Assembly (NCBI RefSeq): GCF_022374935.2
Contig: NZ_CP092430.2
Coordinates: forward strand, 2,356,001-2,420,000
From: Mycolicibacter virginiensis
Lineage (GTDB): Bacteria > Actinomycetota > Actinomycetes > Mycobacteriales > Mycobacteriaceae
Direction of reading: 5' to 3'
Length of the DNA: 64,000 nt
Shown here one piece after another: positions 10,443-19,342 of the stretch (positions are counted from its first letter, which is position 1; each line of letters starts with the position of its first letter). The notes below the pieces were generated by a model, which was not told where the DNA came from, made no database searches, and worked only from the letters and a program-made list of their open reading frames with translations. Position numbers and translations under genes: made by a program.

Positions 10443-11573
10443 TCAGACGCCCGATGCCTCGTTGAGGGCTTCCAGGGTGCCGGTGGCCTCGAGGTATTCC
10501 TGAATCCACCGCTCGATGACGGTCGCGGTCTTCTCCACCTTGGTGAACTGGCCGACGACCTGGCCGACCGGGTTGAAGGCGACGTCGACGCTCTCGTTCG
10601 GGTACTTGTTGGTGGCCCGCACGGCCATGCCGGAGACCATGTACTGCAGCGGCATACCCAGCGGCTTCGGGTTCTCCGGAGCTTCCCAGGCCTCGGTCCA
10701 GTCGTTGCGCAGCATCCGGGCCGGCTTGCCGGTGAAGGAGCGGCTGCGCACGGTGTCGCGGCTGCCGGCCTTGATGTATGCCGCGTGCTGGGCCTCGGTG
10801 TTCGAGGACTCCTCGACCATCAGCCACTGCGAACCGGTCCACGCGCCCTGCGCGCCCAGCGCGAGGGCCGCGGCGATCTGCTGGCCGCTGCCGATGCCGC
10901 CCGCCGCCAGCACCGGTACCGGTGCTACCGCCTTGACGACCTCGGGCCACAGCACGATCGAGCCCACGTCGCCACAGTGTCCGCCGGCTTCGCCGCCCTG
11001 GGCGATGATGATGTCCACGCCGGCCGCGGCGTGCTTCTGCGCCTGTCGTGCGGAGCCGCACAGCGCGGCGACCTTGCGGCCCGCCTCGTGGATGTGCTTG
11101 ATCATGTCCGCCGGGGGAGTCCCGAGTGCGTTGGCGATCATCGTCACCTTCGGGTGCTGCAGCGCGACCTCGACCTGCGGGGTGGCGGTCGCCTCGGTCC
11201 AGCCGAGCAGCTGCAGGCTGTCGGCGTCGGCGCCCTCAACGGGCACACCGTGGTCGGCGAGCAGCTTCTTGCCGAAGTCGAGGTGCTGCTGGGGGACCAG
11301 CTTGCGCAGCGATTCGGCGAGTTCCTCGGCGGACTGCCCGGAGTCCATGCCCTCGTACTTGTTCGGGATGACGATGTCCACGCCGTACGGGTGGTCGCCG
11401 ATGTTCTCGTCGATCCACTTCAGCTCGATCTCGAGCTGCTCCGGGGTGAAGCCCACCGCGCCCAGCACCCCGAAACCGCCGGCCTTACTCACCGCGACGA
11501 CAACGTCGCGACAGTGGGTAAAAGCGAAGATCGGGAACTCGATGCCGAGTTCGTCGCAGAGGGGAGTGTGCAT
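10443..11573 (-). CDS. Nitronate monooxygenase-family FMN oxidoreductase (Rv1894c-like)
   Basis: A 376-residue TIM-barrel flavoprotein of the 2-nitropropane dioxygenase / nitronate monooxygenase group. Features are the N-terminal GIEFPIFAFTHCRDVVVAVSKAGGFGVLG, an FMN-phosphate region with AQGGEAGGHCG, then VPVLAAGGIGSGQQIAAALALGAQGAWTGSQWL. The substrate is unknown, and family members have varied roles including enoyl reduction. Minus-strand AAGGAG lies six bases before ATG 11573, which fixes this start over a GTG five codons upstream. A KstR-like operator lies 33 bases upstream, suggesting induction during sterol or fatty-acid use. Confidence 0.88.
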   Translation of the reverse strand: MHTPLCDELGIEFPIFAFTHCRDVVVAVSKAGGFGVLGAVGFTPEQLEIELKWIDENIGDHPYGVDIVIPNKYEGMDSGQSAEELAESLRKLVPQQHLDFGKKLLADHGVPVEGADADSLQLLGWTEATATPQVEVALQHPKVTMIANALGTPPADMIKHIHEAGRKVAALCGSARQAQKHAAAGVDIIIAQGGEAGGHCGDVGSIVLWPEVVKAVAPVPVLAAGGIGSGQQIAAALALGAQGAWTGSQWLMVEESSNTEAQHAAYIKAGSRDTVRSRSFTGKPARMLRNDWTEAWEAPENPKPLGMPLQYMVSGMAVRATNKYPNESVDVAFNPVGQVVGQFTKVEKTATVIERWIQEYLEATGTLEALNEASGV

Positions 11574-11605
11574 GACGGACTCCTTCACAGGGCGTGGGAT
11601 CGAAG

Positions 11606-11619
11606 TGAAACGTGTTCTA
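11606..11619. promoter_or_regulatory. KstR-like operator upstream of the nitronate monooxygenase-family gene
   Basis: The 14-mer TGAAACGTGTTCTA matches the KstR core TnnAACnnGTTnnA at every fixed position. KstR is the TetR-type repressor of mycobacterial cholesterol catabolism. The site is 33-46 bases upstream of ATG 11573, a normal repressor position. Its 13 right-most bases recur exactly at 52903-52915. Confidence 0.65.
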
Positions 11620-11716
11620 ATTAAGTACCAGACGCGGCATCATGAGGCCAGTCGGGCCTAGGTGTGCTGGTGAAACCTAACACTACCGGCAATCGTGTCT
11701 TAGAGCATCGGGTGGC

Positions 11717-12508
11717 TTAGCGCGTGGAAAAAGCGCGCAGCACCGCCACCCCGAAACCGGCGGCGCGTCGCAACGATCGCCCGCCGGTGCGGTCGGGGCC
11801 GGTGATGCGCAGCACCGGCCACCCGTGTTCGGCGGCCAGCGCCGCCAGCCTGGGCCGGGGATTGACCGGCCGGGGCCGGCCTACCAGCGCCATCAGCGCG
11901 GCATCCTCGTCGCCATCGGCGTAGAAGAAGCTCTGGGTGAGGTCGACCCCGTTGGCCGCACAGAAATCCTGCACGGTGGCCGCCTTCTGCGCGCCCCACA
12001 CCACGGGCTTGACGATGTCCCCGGTGAGCACGCCCCGCTCGTCGAGCTCGAAGCGGTTGCACAGCACCTGCGCGATACCCAGGAACCGGGCCACCGGTTC
12101 GGCGTGGATGGTCAGTGCCGAAGAGCTCAGTACGACGGTGTGGCCGCGCTGCTGATGCGCCCGCACGATCTCGTGCATGTGCGGGTAGATCCGGCTGGTG
12201 ATGTGGTCGGCGAACAGTCGGGCGCCGACGTCGTTGAGTTCGCCGATGGTCTCGCCGCGCAGGTAGCCCGCCGCCCGCACCAGCAGCCGTTCGAATTGCA
12301 TACGCCCCAGGCGATACCGCACGGCGGCCTCGACGACGCCGAACACCTCACCTGCCCGGGCCTGGCGCCGGCGGATCCGGTCGCCGGCATGTGCGGTGGC
12401 GGTGAAGCCTGAGACCAAGGTGCCGTCCAGGTCGAAGAACGCCCCGACCCGCGCGCCCGATTCGGTCCGGGCGACGTCGGCGATCGGATCACTCGGTACT
12501 GCGGTCAT
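11717..12508 (-). CDS. HAD superfamily subfamily IB hydrolase (SerB-like phosphatase)
   Basis: A 263-residue haloacid-dehalogenase-fold phosphatase. Motif I is FFDLDGTLVSG, motif II LSSSALTIH, the motif III lysine is in KPVVWGAQKAA, and motif IV is FYADGDEDAAL. The GxxDxD arrangement and a helical cap place it in subfamily IB, with phosphoserine-phosphatase-like proteins. Similar domains occur fused to PlsC-type acyltransferases in mycobacteria, but no acyltransferase domain is present here. A -10 TAACAT lies eight bases before ATG 12508, supporting that start. Substrate unknown. Confidence 0.85.
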   Translation of the reverse strand: MTAVPSDPIADVARTESGARVGAFFDLDGTLVSGFTATAHAGDRIRRRQARAGEVFGVVEAAVRYRLGRMQFERLLVRAAGYLRGETIGELNDVGARLFADHITSRIYPHMHEIVRAHQQRGHTVVLSSSALTIHAEPVARFLGIAQVLCNRFELDERGVLTGDIVKPVVWGAQKAATVQDFCAANGVDLTQSFFYADGDEDAALMALVGRPRPVNPRPRLAALAAEHGWPVLRITGPDRTGGRSLRRAAGFGVAVLRAFSTR

Positions 12509-12516
12509 CGCCGTCG

Positions 12517-12522
12517 ATGTTA
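12517..12522 (-). promoter_or_regulatory. -10 element TAACAT, near-leaderless start of the HAD gene
   Basis: TAACAT on the minus strand, eight bases upstream of ATG 12508, fits TANNNT spacing for a leaderless or nearly leaderless transcript. Inference. Confidence 0.4.
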
Positions 12523-12626
12523 CGTCGGCGCCCGGCGCGTCGGGGGCGGTCGCGCGCCGCGCCACCGGAGGACCTATCTGGGCAGCTGATAGCGTGTTTG
12601 GCCTATGCGAAAAGAGGGTCGGCTTC

Positions 12627-12863
12627 ATGACCAGTGAGACCACCGCGACCGACGCGCGGGAAACTTTGTCGGAGAAGGCAGAGCAGCAGGGCTGGGCGCG
12701 TACCCAGCGTGAGCGTGTCGATGTCTACAGCCGCGGGATCTACCAGGTTCACGCGATTTGGCGCGACAGCACCGCCCTCAACGGCGGAGCCCACTACGAG
12801 GACGGCGTCCTGCTGGCCTACACCACCGACCTGGCGAAGACTGCGAGCTGGTTGGCCCGCTGA
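12627..12863 (+). CDS. Small conserved mycobacterial protein of unknown function
   Basis: A 78-residue acidic-to-neutral protein (MTSETTATDARETLSEKAEQ...). The second half (RGIYQVHAIWRDSTALNGGAHY, then TTDLAKTASWLAR) looks like a compact alpha/beta domain. I know no function. The start is ATG 12627: TAGCGT (12590-12595) can serve as -10, giving a short leader containing AGAGGG before the ATG. It is divergent from the HAD gene across about 118 bases. Its position resembles the small Rv1893-type gene of M. tuberculosis, from memory. Confidence 0.65.
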   Translation: MTSETTATDARETLSEKAEQQGWARTQRERVDVYSRGIYQVHAIWRDSTALNGGAHYEDGVLLAYTTDLAKTASWLAR

Positions 12864-12994
12864 GGCCGGCTCGGTAACTGCCGCGGCTCCGGTTCGCAAC
12901 GGTTGCATAAACGCCCCTCGTGTCACACTGGCATCAGTTTTCACACGGCTAACTTCGGTCCCGACCTTGTAGTTGTTGGGATTGGGGAGAAGCC

Positions 12995-13501
12995 ATGTCA
13001 CGAATCCGTAAGTACCTGACCGTCGCGGCCGGCGCCGCTGCGGGTCTGTTCCTCACTGCGCTGGCGTCCAGCGCCACCGCGAACGCCGACACCGCGCCGA
13101 TCAACCCGGGGTTGTCCGGCGTGGTCGAGCAGATGGTCGCGTCCTCGACGAGCCTGCCGCAGCAGTTGCTGCAGACCACCACGGGGGCGCTGAGCGGCAC
13201 CACCTTCGCGCCGCCCGCGACACCCGGGCAGGCACCGCTGGCCACCGCGACCTTCAACGTGCCGCCGTCGCCGAGCGCGATGCCCCAGCAGCAGGCCGCC
13301 ACCGGGCTGCCCGGACTGGGGAACCTTCCGGCCAGCCTGAGCTCGGTGCTGCCGTTCCCGCTGCCGAACTTCGGTGGTTCGGCCCCGGTGCCTGCGGCAC
13401 CGACGGCGTTCGCTCCCACTGGCTACCTGCCGAGCGTTCCGGTTGCGCCGGTTGCTCCGGTGACGCCGATGGAGGTCATGCTGATTCCGGGCTTGCCCTG
13501 A
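12995..13501 (+). CDS. Secreted alanine/proline-rich protein
   Basis: A 168-residue exported protein with a clear signal peptide (MSRIRKYLTVAAGAAAGLF...ATANAD, cleavage near residue 31). The mature part is of low complexity, rich in Ala, Pro, Ser and Thr, with GTTFAPPATPGQAP and VPVAPVAPVTPME-like repeats at the end. No cysteines occur in the mature part and no catalytic motif is visible. It may be a cell-wall-associated or culture-filtrate protein. GGGGAGAAGCC directly before ATG 12995 gives a good ribosome-binding site. Function not recognised. Confidence 0.7.
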   Translation: MSRIRKYLTVAAGAAAGLFLTALASSATANADTAPINPGLSGVVEQMVASSTSLPQQLLQTTTGALSGTTFAPPATPGQAPLATATFNVPPSPSAMPQQQAATGLPGLGNLPASLSSVLPFPLPNFGGSAPVPAAPTAFAPTGYLPSVPVAPVAPVTPMEVMLIPGLP

Positions 13502-13512
13502 CGCTGACTGCG

Positions 13513-13518
13513 TAATCT
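13513..13518 (+). promoter_or_regulatory. -10 element TAATCT, leaderless arrangement for cinA
   Basis: TAATCT is followed by seven bases and GTG 13526 with no ribosome-binding site between. This is the leaderless arrangement and supports the GTG start. Confidence 0.5.
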
Positions 13519-13525
13519 CGGACCG

Positions 13526-14800
13526 GTGAGCGCACGCGCAGGAATCGTCGTCACCGGTACCGAGGTACTCACCGGACGTGTGACCGACCGGAACGGACCG
13601 TGGTTGGCTGACCGGCTCCTAGAACTGGGAGTCGAGTTGGCGCACATCACGATCTGTGGCGACCGGCCCAGGGACATCGAGAGTCAGCTGCGGTTCCTGG
13701 CCGCCGAGGGTGTGGACTTGATCATCACCAGCGGCGGCCTGGGGCCGACGGCTGACGACCTGACGGTCGAGACCGTCGCCAGGTTCTGCGGCCGTGATGT
13801 CGTGCTCGACGACGAGCTGGAAGCCCGGATCGCCGAGATCATCAAACCGATGATGGCGCGCTACACCGGTCCGGGCGCTCCGGATTTCGCGACGGTCCGG
13901 GCGGCCAACCGCAAACAGGCGATGGTTCCGGCCGGCGCGACAATCCTGGACCCGGTGGGCACCGCGCCCGGAGTCGTGGTGCCCGGCTCGCCGACGGTCG
14001 TGGTGCTGCCGGGGCCGCCTCGTGAGCTGCAACCGATGTGGCACAAGGCAATAGAGACCGCCGCGGTGCAGGAGGCCTTGGCCGGCCGGACGCACTACGA
14101 GCAGCAGATGATCCGGATGTTCGGCTTGCCCGAGTCCGGGCTGGCCGACACGCTGCGGCACGCCCAAGATGCCATCGGCGACTTCCATCGGCTGGAGATC
14201 ACCACCTGCCTGCGTCGCGGTGAACTGGAGATCGTCACGCGCTACGAACCGGACGCGGCAGGCGCCTACGAGCAATTGCTGACATTGCTGCGCGAGCGGC
14301 ATTCCCGAGCGATCTTTTCCGAGGACGGTTCGCAGATCGACGATCTGGTGGCGGCGGCGCTGGCCGGTCGACAGATCGCGACCGCCGAATCCTGCACCGC
14401 GGGCCTACTGGCGGGCCGACTGGCCGACCCGCCGGGCGCCTCGAACTACTTGGCCGGCGGAGTGGTGTCCTACTCCAACGAGGCGAAGATCGAACTGCTG
14501 GGCGTCGACGCGGCATTGATCGCGGAACACGGCGCGGTGTCCGAGCCGGTGGCCGAGGCGATGGCCGCGGGCGCGCTGCGCCGCTTCGGTGCCGACACCG
14601 CGGTGGCGATCACCGGCATCGCCGGGCCTGGCGGCGGAACGCCGGACAAACCGGTGGGCACGGTGTGTTTCTGTGTGGCGCTCGGTGATGGCCGGATGAC
14701 CACCCGGACTACGCGTTTGCCGGGGGAGCGGGCCGATGTCCGGGAGCGCTCGACGACCGTAGCCATGCATTTGCTGTACCGAGCCCTGTCAACCGGCTGA
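13526..14800 (+). CDS. cinA: CinA-like protein (MoCF-like domain plus NMN amidohydrolase domain)
   Basis: A 424-residue CinA. The N-terminal MoCF-like domain ([52 protein letters not shown]) is linked to ADP-ribose pyrophosphatase-type activity in studied homologues. The C-terminal domain ([48 protein letters not shown]) matches nicotinamide-mononucleotide deamidase (PncC). It therefore probably salvages NAD breakdown products. In mycobacteria CinA has been connected with tolerance to drugs that form NAD adducts. Both domains look intact. Start GTG 13526 has a leaderless -10. Confidence 0.95.
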   Translation: MSARAGIVVTGTEVLTGRVTDRNGPWLADRLLELGVELAHITICGDRPRDIESQLRFLAAEGVDLIITSGGLGPTADDLTVETVARFCGRDVVLDDELEARIAEIIKPMMARYTGPGAPDFATVRAANRKQAMVPAGATILDPVGTAPGVVVPGSPTVVVLPGPPRELQPMWHKAIETAAVQEALAGRTHYEQQMIRMFGLPESGLADTLRHAQDAIGDFHRLEITTCLRRGELEIVTRYEPDAAGAYEQLLTLLRERHSRAIFSEDGSQIDDLVAAALAGRQIATAESCTAGLLAGRLADPPGASNYLAGGVVSYSNEAKIELLGVDAALIAEHGAVSEPVAEAMAAGALRRFGADTAVAITGIAGPGGGTPDKPVGTVCFCVALGDGRMTTRTTRLPGERADVRERSTTVAMHLLYRALSTG

Positions 14801-14848
14801 CTCCTGCCCCTACCGGTGGTATGAACATCACACCGAGGAGTTGCAGGT

Positions 14849-16312
14849 GTGAGCACACAGTGGGCGTGGTTGAGCGGTTCCGGGTACTGGCTGGGACGGC
14901 TGCTCCTCGAACGCGGGATCGCGGCCATCTACGTCATCGCCTTTGTCGCGGCCGCCCGGCAGTTCCGCGCCCTGATCGGCGAAAACGGTATGACGCCGGT
15001 GCCGCAGTACGTGCGGCGCCGCCCGTTTCGGCTGACGCCCAGCATCTTTCATCTGCATTACTCGGATCGCTTCTTCGCGTTCGTGTGCTGGCTGGGTGCT
15101 GGACTGGCCGCGGCTCTGGTGGCGGGGGTCGGAGAGTTGGTGCCGCTGTGGACGGTGATGGCGATCTGGCTGCTGCTGTGGGCGCTGTATCTGTCGATCG
15201 TCAACGTCGGCCAGACCTGGTATGCGTTCGGCTGGGAATCGATTCTGCTGGAAACCGGGTTGTTGGCGGTCTTCTTGGGCAACGACCGGGTTGCGCCGCC
15301 GGTGCTCATCATGTGGCTGGCGCGGTGGCTGCTGTTCCGCATCGAGTTCGGCGCGGGGCTGATCAAGTTGCGCGGCGATTCCTGCTGGCGTGACTTGACC
15401 TGCCTGTACTACCACCACGAGACCCAGCCGATGCCCGGGCCGTTGAGCTGGTTCTTCCACCACCTGCCCAAACCGTTGCACCGAATGGAGGCAGCGGGCA
15501 ACCATGTCGCCCAACTGGTGGTTCCATTCGGGTTGTTCGCTCCGCAACCCATCGCCGGGGTGGCCGCCGGGATCATCATCATCACCCAGTTGTGGCTGGT
15601 CGCCTCCGGCAACTTCGCCTGGCTGAATTGGATCACGATCGTTTTGGCGGCCGGGGCTCTCGACGAATCCTGGTTCACCGGAACGATTTCGGGCCTGCAG
15701 CCACCGGACATGCCGCGGGCCCCGATGTGGTTCGCCGCGCTGGTGATGGTGTACGCGGCGGTGGTCGTGATATTGAGCTATTGGCCGGTGCGCAACATGG
15801 CGTCGCGCAATCAGCGCATGAATGCCAGCTTCACCCCGCTTCATCTGGTCAACAGCTACGGTGCGTTCGGGGCTGTTGGCCGCTCCCGGCGGGAGCTGGT
15901 GATCGAGGGAACGGCGGCGGCGGAGCTCACCGAGCGAACGCCCTGGAGCGAATATCACTTCAAAGGTAAACCCGGTGCGGTGGACCGACTTCCGCGGCAA
16001 TGGGCGCCCTATCATCTTCGGCTGGATTGGCTGATGTGGTTCGCTGCGCTCTCGCCGCGGTATGGGCTGCCGTGGCGTGATGCGCTGCTGCAGCGGTTAC
16101 TGCGCAATGACCGCGACACGTTACGTCTGTTGCGCTACAACCCGTTTCCGGATACCCCGCCGCGCTTCGTGCGGATCCTGCTCTACGAGTACCGCTTCAC
16201 CACGTGGGCCGAGCGGCGGCGGGACGGGGCCTGGTGGCATCGGACCCTGGTGGGCGTCTATCTGTCGCCGGTATCGGCTGCCGGGTTGTCCGCTCCGCGC
16301 GACTTCCGTTAG
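14849..16312 (+). CDS. Lipase maturation factor (LMF1/DUF1222)-family membrane protein
   Basis: A 487-residue polytopic membrane protein with at least eight hydrophobic helices in the first 320 residues, then a soluble domain. The diagnostic block is FRIEFGAGLIKLRGDSCWRD with CLYYHHETQPMPGPLSWFFH, and the C-terminal region has NAYGAFG-like (HLVNSYGAFGAVGRSRRELVIEG) and WAPYHLRLDWLMWFAAL, all typical of the family. In animals LMF1 matures lipases in the ER. The bacterial role is unknown. GAGGAG (14835-14840) lies eight bases before GTG 14849, deciding the start. Confidence 0.9.
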   Translation: MSTQWAWLSGSGYWLGRLLLERGIAAIYVIAFVAAARQFRALIGENGMTPVPQYVRRRPFRLTPSIFHLHYSDRFFAFVCWLGAGLAAALVAGVGELVPLWTVMAIWLLLWALYLSIVNVGQTWYAFGWESILLETGLLAVFLGNDRVAPPVLIMWLARWLLFRIEFGAGLIKLRGDSCWRDLTCLYYHHETQPMPGPLSWFFHHLPKPLHRMEAAGNHVAQLVVPFGLFAPQPIAGVAAGIIIITQLWLVASGNFAWLNWITIVLAAGALDESWFTGTISGLQPPDMPRAPMWFAALVMVYAAVVVILSYWPVRNMASRNQRMNASFTPLHLVNSYGAFGAVGRSRRELVIEGTAAAELTERTPWSEYHFKGKPGAVDRLPRQWAPYHLRLDWLMWFAALSPRYGLPWRDALLQRLLRNDRDTLRLLRYNPFPDTPPRFVRILLYEYRFTTWAERRRDGAWWHRTLVGVYLSPVSAAGLSAPRDFR

Positions 16313-16323
16313 TGCCGCGGCGG

Positions 16324-17807
16324 TCACCCCGCTTCGGGCCAATCGTCGATGGACGATGATTGTTCCTCGGGCAGATCGTCGACCTTGTTGGGGGTCGGGT
16401 TCGGTCGGGTGTGGTAGTCGATGACGGCTTCGATGAAGTGGAACGGGTTCACTCGGGGTTGGCCGCGTTCAAGTTTCGGTGGCGGAATCCATGCGACGCG
16501 GCCGTCGTCTCCGAGGGTGGTGGTCCAGCCTTGTTCGGTGGACATCCGGTTATCGGGTGCACACGCCAACGCCAGGGCGTCGACGTCGGTTTGTCCGTTG
16601 TGGGCCCAGTCCTTTTCGAGATGATGCGCCTGGGACAAATACCCCGATACGGTGCAGCCGGGTCTCGTGCAGCCGCGATCTCGGGCATGTAGCACGATGC
16701 GCTGATCCGCTGACGCGAGCCGCTTGCTACGTCCTAGCCAGAGCGCGCGCCCTCGGCCGTCGAACACGCTCAAGTAGTGATATGCGTGCTCGGCCATCCG
16801 CAGTAGGTCGGACATGGGGATGAGCGATCCGCCGGCCGTGTGTGCTTTGCCGCTGGTGCGGGAGTCGGTCACCGGTGCGTGGCCGGCGGCGGCGTGTAGC
16901 TCGGCCAGGGTGGTGGTGACGATGACGGTCACCGGTAGGCCGTTGAGTTGGCCGAGTTCGCCGCAGGCCAGTAGGGCGCGGGAGGCAGCCAATAGCGCGT
17001 CGTGGGTGCGTTGGTCGGGGCGGCGATTATCGCGCTGGATCTGCTCTTGGCTCGGTGTCCCGCTGATGCAGGGGTGCTCGTCGGCGGCGTTGCACATCCC
17101 GGGGGCGGCGAGTTTGGCCAGGATCGGCTCAAGGGTGGCGCGCAGTTCCGGGGTGATCTTGCCCGACAGGGTGCTCATCCCGTCGACGTCTTGGCGGCCC
17201 AGGCGCAGTCCGCGCTTCGCGAGGCGTTCCCGGTCGGTGAAGTCTCCGTCGGGATCGAGTACGGCTACCAGGTGATCGGCCAGGCGGGCGAAGGTTTCCG
17301 GTCCGAATTGGGTTGCCAGTACCGCGAGGTCGCGCTCGGCCGCTGACGGTAGGCAGCACTGACCGTGGCCGGGATTTTCGTCAGGGCCTTGCGGGCGATC
17401 GTCACGTGCTCCGGCCCGATCCGACCCGCAGCCTGTGCGGCGGCCAATTCCGGTAACACCGGCTCCAAGGGTTCCCCAGTCACCGCGGCGCGTGGACCGA
17501 GCTCGGCGGCTTCGGCCAATCGGCGCCGCGCGCGGGCGCTGCTGATCCGCAATCGCTCGGCCAATGCCTTGGCCAGCGAGCACGCCCCCAAAGCGCCCGG
17601 ATCGCCGTCGATGACCAGCCGGGCCAGGATTCGGTGATCGACCACCGGCGCCCGCCACGCCAACGTTTCCCGACGGGCCAGCACCGCCATCAAGTCGTCG
17701 GCGCTCAAGCCATCCAGCGAGCAGCGTTCGAGCTGGTCATAGGCGGCCTCGACCGCGTCGAGGCACCCCAGAATGGTGTCCCGATCCGCGATCGCATTCC
17801 TACCCAT
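16324..17807 (-). pseudogene. Frameshifted DUF222 / HNH endonuclease gene of the 13E12 type
   Basis: The N-terminal DUF222 half reads in one frame from ATG 17807 (MGRNAIADRDTILG to ALTKIPATVSAAYR) and the rest in another (SAAERDLAVLATQFG onward), joining near 17345. The second half has the full DUF222 end and an HNH motif (LHARDRGCTRPGCTVSGYLSQAHHLEKDWAHNGQTDVDALALAC) with the Cys and His residues intact. These proteins are abundant in mycobacteria, often tied to REP13E12 repeats or phage-like elements, and probably nick or cut DNA. The break could be a real mutation or a sequence error. Combined length would be about 494 residues. Confidence 0.85.
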
Positions 17808-17814
17808 ATATCGA

Positions 17815-17820
17815 ACATTA
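17815..17820 (-). promoter_or_regulatory. -10 element TAATGT, leaderless arrangement for the HNH gene
   Basis: TAATGT on the minus strand with seven bases to ATG 17807 and no ribosome-binding site. It suggests the frameshifted gene still has a usable promoter. Confidence 0.4.
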
Positions 17821-18068
17821 GTGCGATTGGCCGACGGAAAGGCTGGCTGATCAGAACCTGTTAGCAGAATCGTCAAGTGTGGATAACTGTGGCCACGGCT
17901 GGAAGGTTCTGGAGGTGGCTCATTCGCGACGGCAGGCGGGTCGGTAGAAGCCGACCGAGAATCGAATGTTCTAGGCAGTCCTTACCGCATAGCCGAGCTG
18001 ACGGTGTAGGCGGTGCCGCCACCGTCCTGGGTGAAGTACTCCAGGATTTCCAGGGCGTTCCCACGGCC

Positions 18069-18497
18069 CTACCGGGTATCAACCCACAGCGTTGCGCCCA
18101 CCAGGACCAGGGTGACCACGGCCAGCAGTGCCGCATCGAGGGCACCCAGTCGGGGCGTCGAGGCGCCCTCGGCGGCCAGCCGACGTTCGCGGGCGATCAG
18201 AAACAACGGGAAGGTGAAACTGATCGCCGTGAGGAATCCGCCGAAGATATAGGCCCAGACGAACCGGACGTTGTGCTTGCGGGCTTCGGTGACCATCAAC
18301 ACCGCCGCCGCGAGGAACAGCATCAGGATGTCGGCGGTGATCGAGCGGGACGCGGGTGTTACCGCAGTGTCCGGCAGCCACCGGGAGAAAAACGATTCGG
18401 TTCCGTCGTAGGCCAGATTCTGGCTCCAGGTGGCGACCAACGCGGCGACGGCAATCACGGCGTAGACGCCACAACGGACCTTGGCTGCTGTATTCAT
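18069..18497 (-). CDS. DUF2834 family small membrane protein
   Basis: A 142-residue protein with four predicted transmembrane helices: near residues 7-25, 54-70, 79-101 and 119-137. The order, with an Ala/Leu-rich second helix followed by EARKHNVRFVWAYIFGGFLTAISFTFPLFLIARER, matches DUF2834 proteins, whose function is unknown. A -10 TAACGT six bases before ATG 18497 suggests a leaderless transcript. The gene lies between the HNH pseudogene (a gap of about 260 bases without a gene) and dtd. Confidence 0.8.
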   Translation of the reverse strand: MNTAAKVRCGVYAVIAVAALVATWSQNLAYDGTESFFSRWLPDTAVTPASRSITADILMLFLAAAVLMVTEARKHNVRFVWAYIFGGFLTAISFTFPLFLIARERRLAAEGASTPRLGALDAALLAVVTLVLVGATLWVDTR

Positions 18498-18503
18498 CGG
18501 GCC

Positions 18504-18509
18504 ACGTTA
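18504..18509 (-). promoter_or_regulatory. -10 element TAACGT, leaderless arrangement for the DUF2834 gene
   Basis: TAACGT on the minus strand is followed by GGCCCG and ATG 18497. This is leaderless spacing. Inference. Confidence 0.45.
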
Positions 18510-18543
18510 GCGCCCACGAACCCGGGCGTAGCGCGGTTTCGCG

Positions 18544-18975
18544 TCAGAGCTCGAGCAGCACCGTCACCGGACCGTCATTGACCAATTCCACCTGCATATG
18601 TGCCCCGAACTGCCCGGTCGCCACCTGCGCGCCCAACCCGCGCAGTGCCTCGGCGAACTCCGCGACCAGAGGTTCGGCGACCGGTCCCGGCGCGGCGGCA
18701 TTCCACGACGGCCGCCGGCCTTTGGCGGTGTCGGCGTAGAGCGTGAACTGGCTGACCACCAGAATCGGCGCATCGACATCCGCCGCCGACTTCTGATCGT
18801 CGAGAATGCGTAACTGCCAAAGCTTTTCGGCAAGTCGCTGGGCCTTGACGGAATCGTCGGCATGGGTCACGCCGACCAGTGCGAGCAGGCCCTGGCCCTC
18901 CGGTTCGATCGCGCCGACCGTCTGACCGTCGACGGTGACCCGGGCCGATGAGACACGCTGGACCAGAACTCGCAC
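18544..18975 (-). CDS. dtd: D-aminoacyl-tRNA deacylase
   Basis: A 143-residue enzyme that removes wrongly attached D-amino acids (and glycine from tRNA-Ala) from tRNA, a cytosolic translation quality-control step. The family motifs are exact in kind: [16 protein letters not shown] at the start, [12 protein letters not shown], the [17 protein letters not shown] block, and the closing [11 protein letters not shown] carrying the Gly-cisPro site. Length is normal for DTD. The start is GTG 18975. The frame stays open to 19401, but that upstream part lies opposite the next gene and is not DTD. It is divergent from the thiamine-binding-like gene with 52 bases between them. Confidence 0.95.
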   Translation of the reverse strand: MRVLVQRVSSARVTVDGQTVGAIEPEGQGLLALVGVTHADDSVKAQRLAEKLWQLRILDDQKSAADVDAPILVVSQFTLYADTAKGRRPSWNAAAPGPVAEPLVAEFAEALRGLGAQVATGQFGAHMQVELVNDGPVTVLLEL

Positions 18976-19027
18976 GGCCTCGATGCTAGGTACGCTCGCG
19001 GTGACGCTGTCGAGAGGGGTGAGTGAC

Positions 19028-19342
19028 GTGTCGGTCTTGGTTGCGTTCTCGGTAACGCCGCTCGGCGTGGGGGAGGGAGTCGGCGAGATCGTCGCCGAGG
19101 CGGTACGGGTCGTTCGGGAATCGGGACTGCCCAATCGCACCGATTCGATGTTCACCGTGATCGAAAGCGAGAGCTGGGCTGAAGCGATGGCCGTGGTGCA
19201 ACGGGCGGTGGAAGCGGTAGCGGCCCGCTCACCTCGGGTCAGCACGGTGATCAAAGCCGACTGGCGAGACGGCGCGGTCGACGCCATGCACACCAAAGTC
19301 GTATCGGTGGAACGGCACCTGGCGGCGCCGCCGCCTAGTTGA
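19028..19342 (+). CDS. Thiamine-binding-like protein of the MTH1187/YkoF-related family
   Basis: A 104-residue protein closely resembling what I recall of M. tuberculosis Rv1898. The MTH1187/YqgV family forms tetrameric ferredoxin-like folds, and some members bind thiamine. The opening [29 protein letters not shown], the TDSMFTVIE strand, and the closing [13 protein letters not shown] are characteristic. GAGAGGGG (19011-19018) precedes GTG 19028 at good distance. GTG 19019 is an alternative giving three extra residues. Its last eight bases overlap the convergent dipeptidase gene. Confidence 0.88.
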   Translation: MSVLVAFSVTPLGVGEGVGEIVAEAVRVVRESGLPNRTDSMFTVIESESWAEAMAVVQRAVEAVAARSPRVSTVIKADWRDGAVDAMHTKVVSVERHLAAPPPS

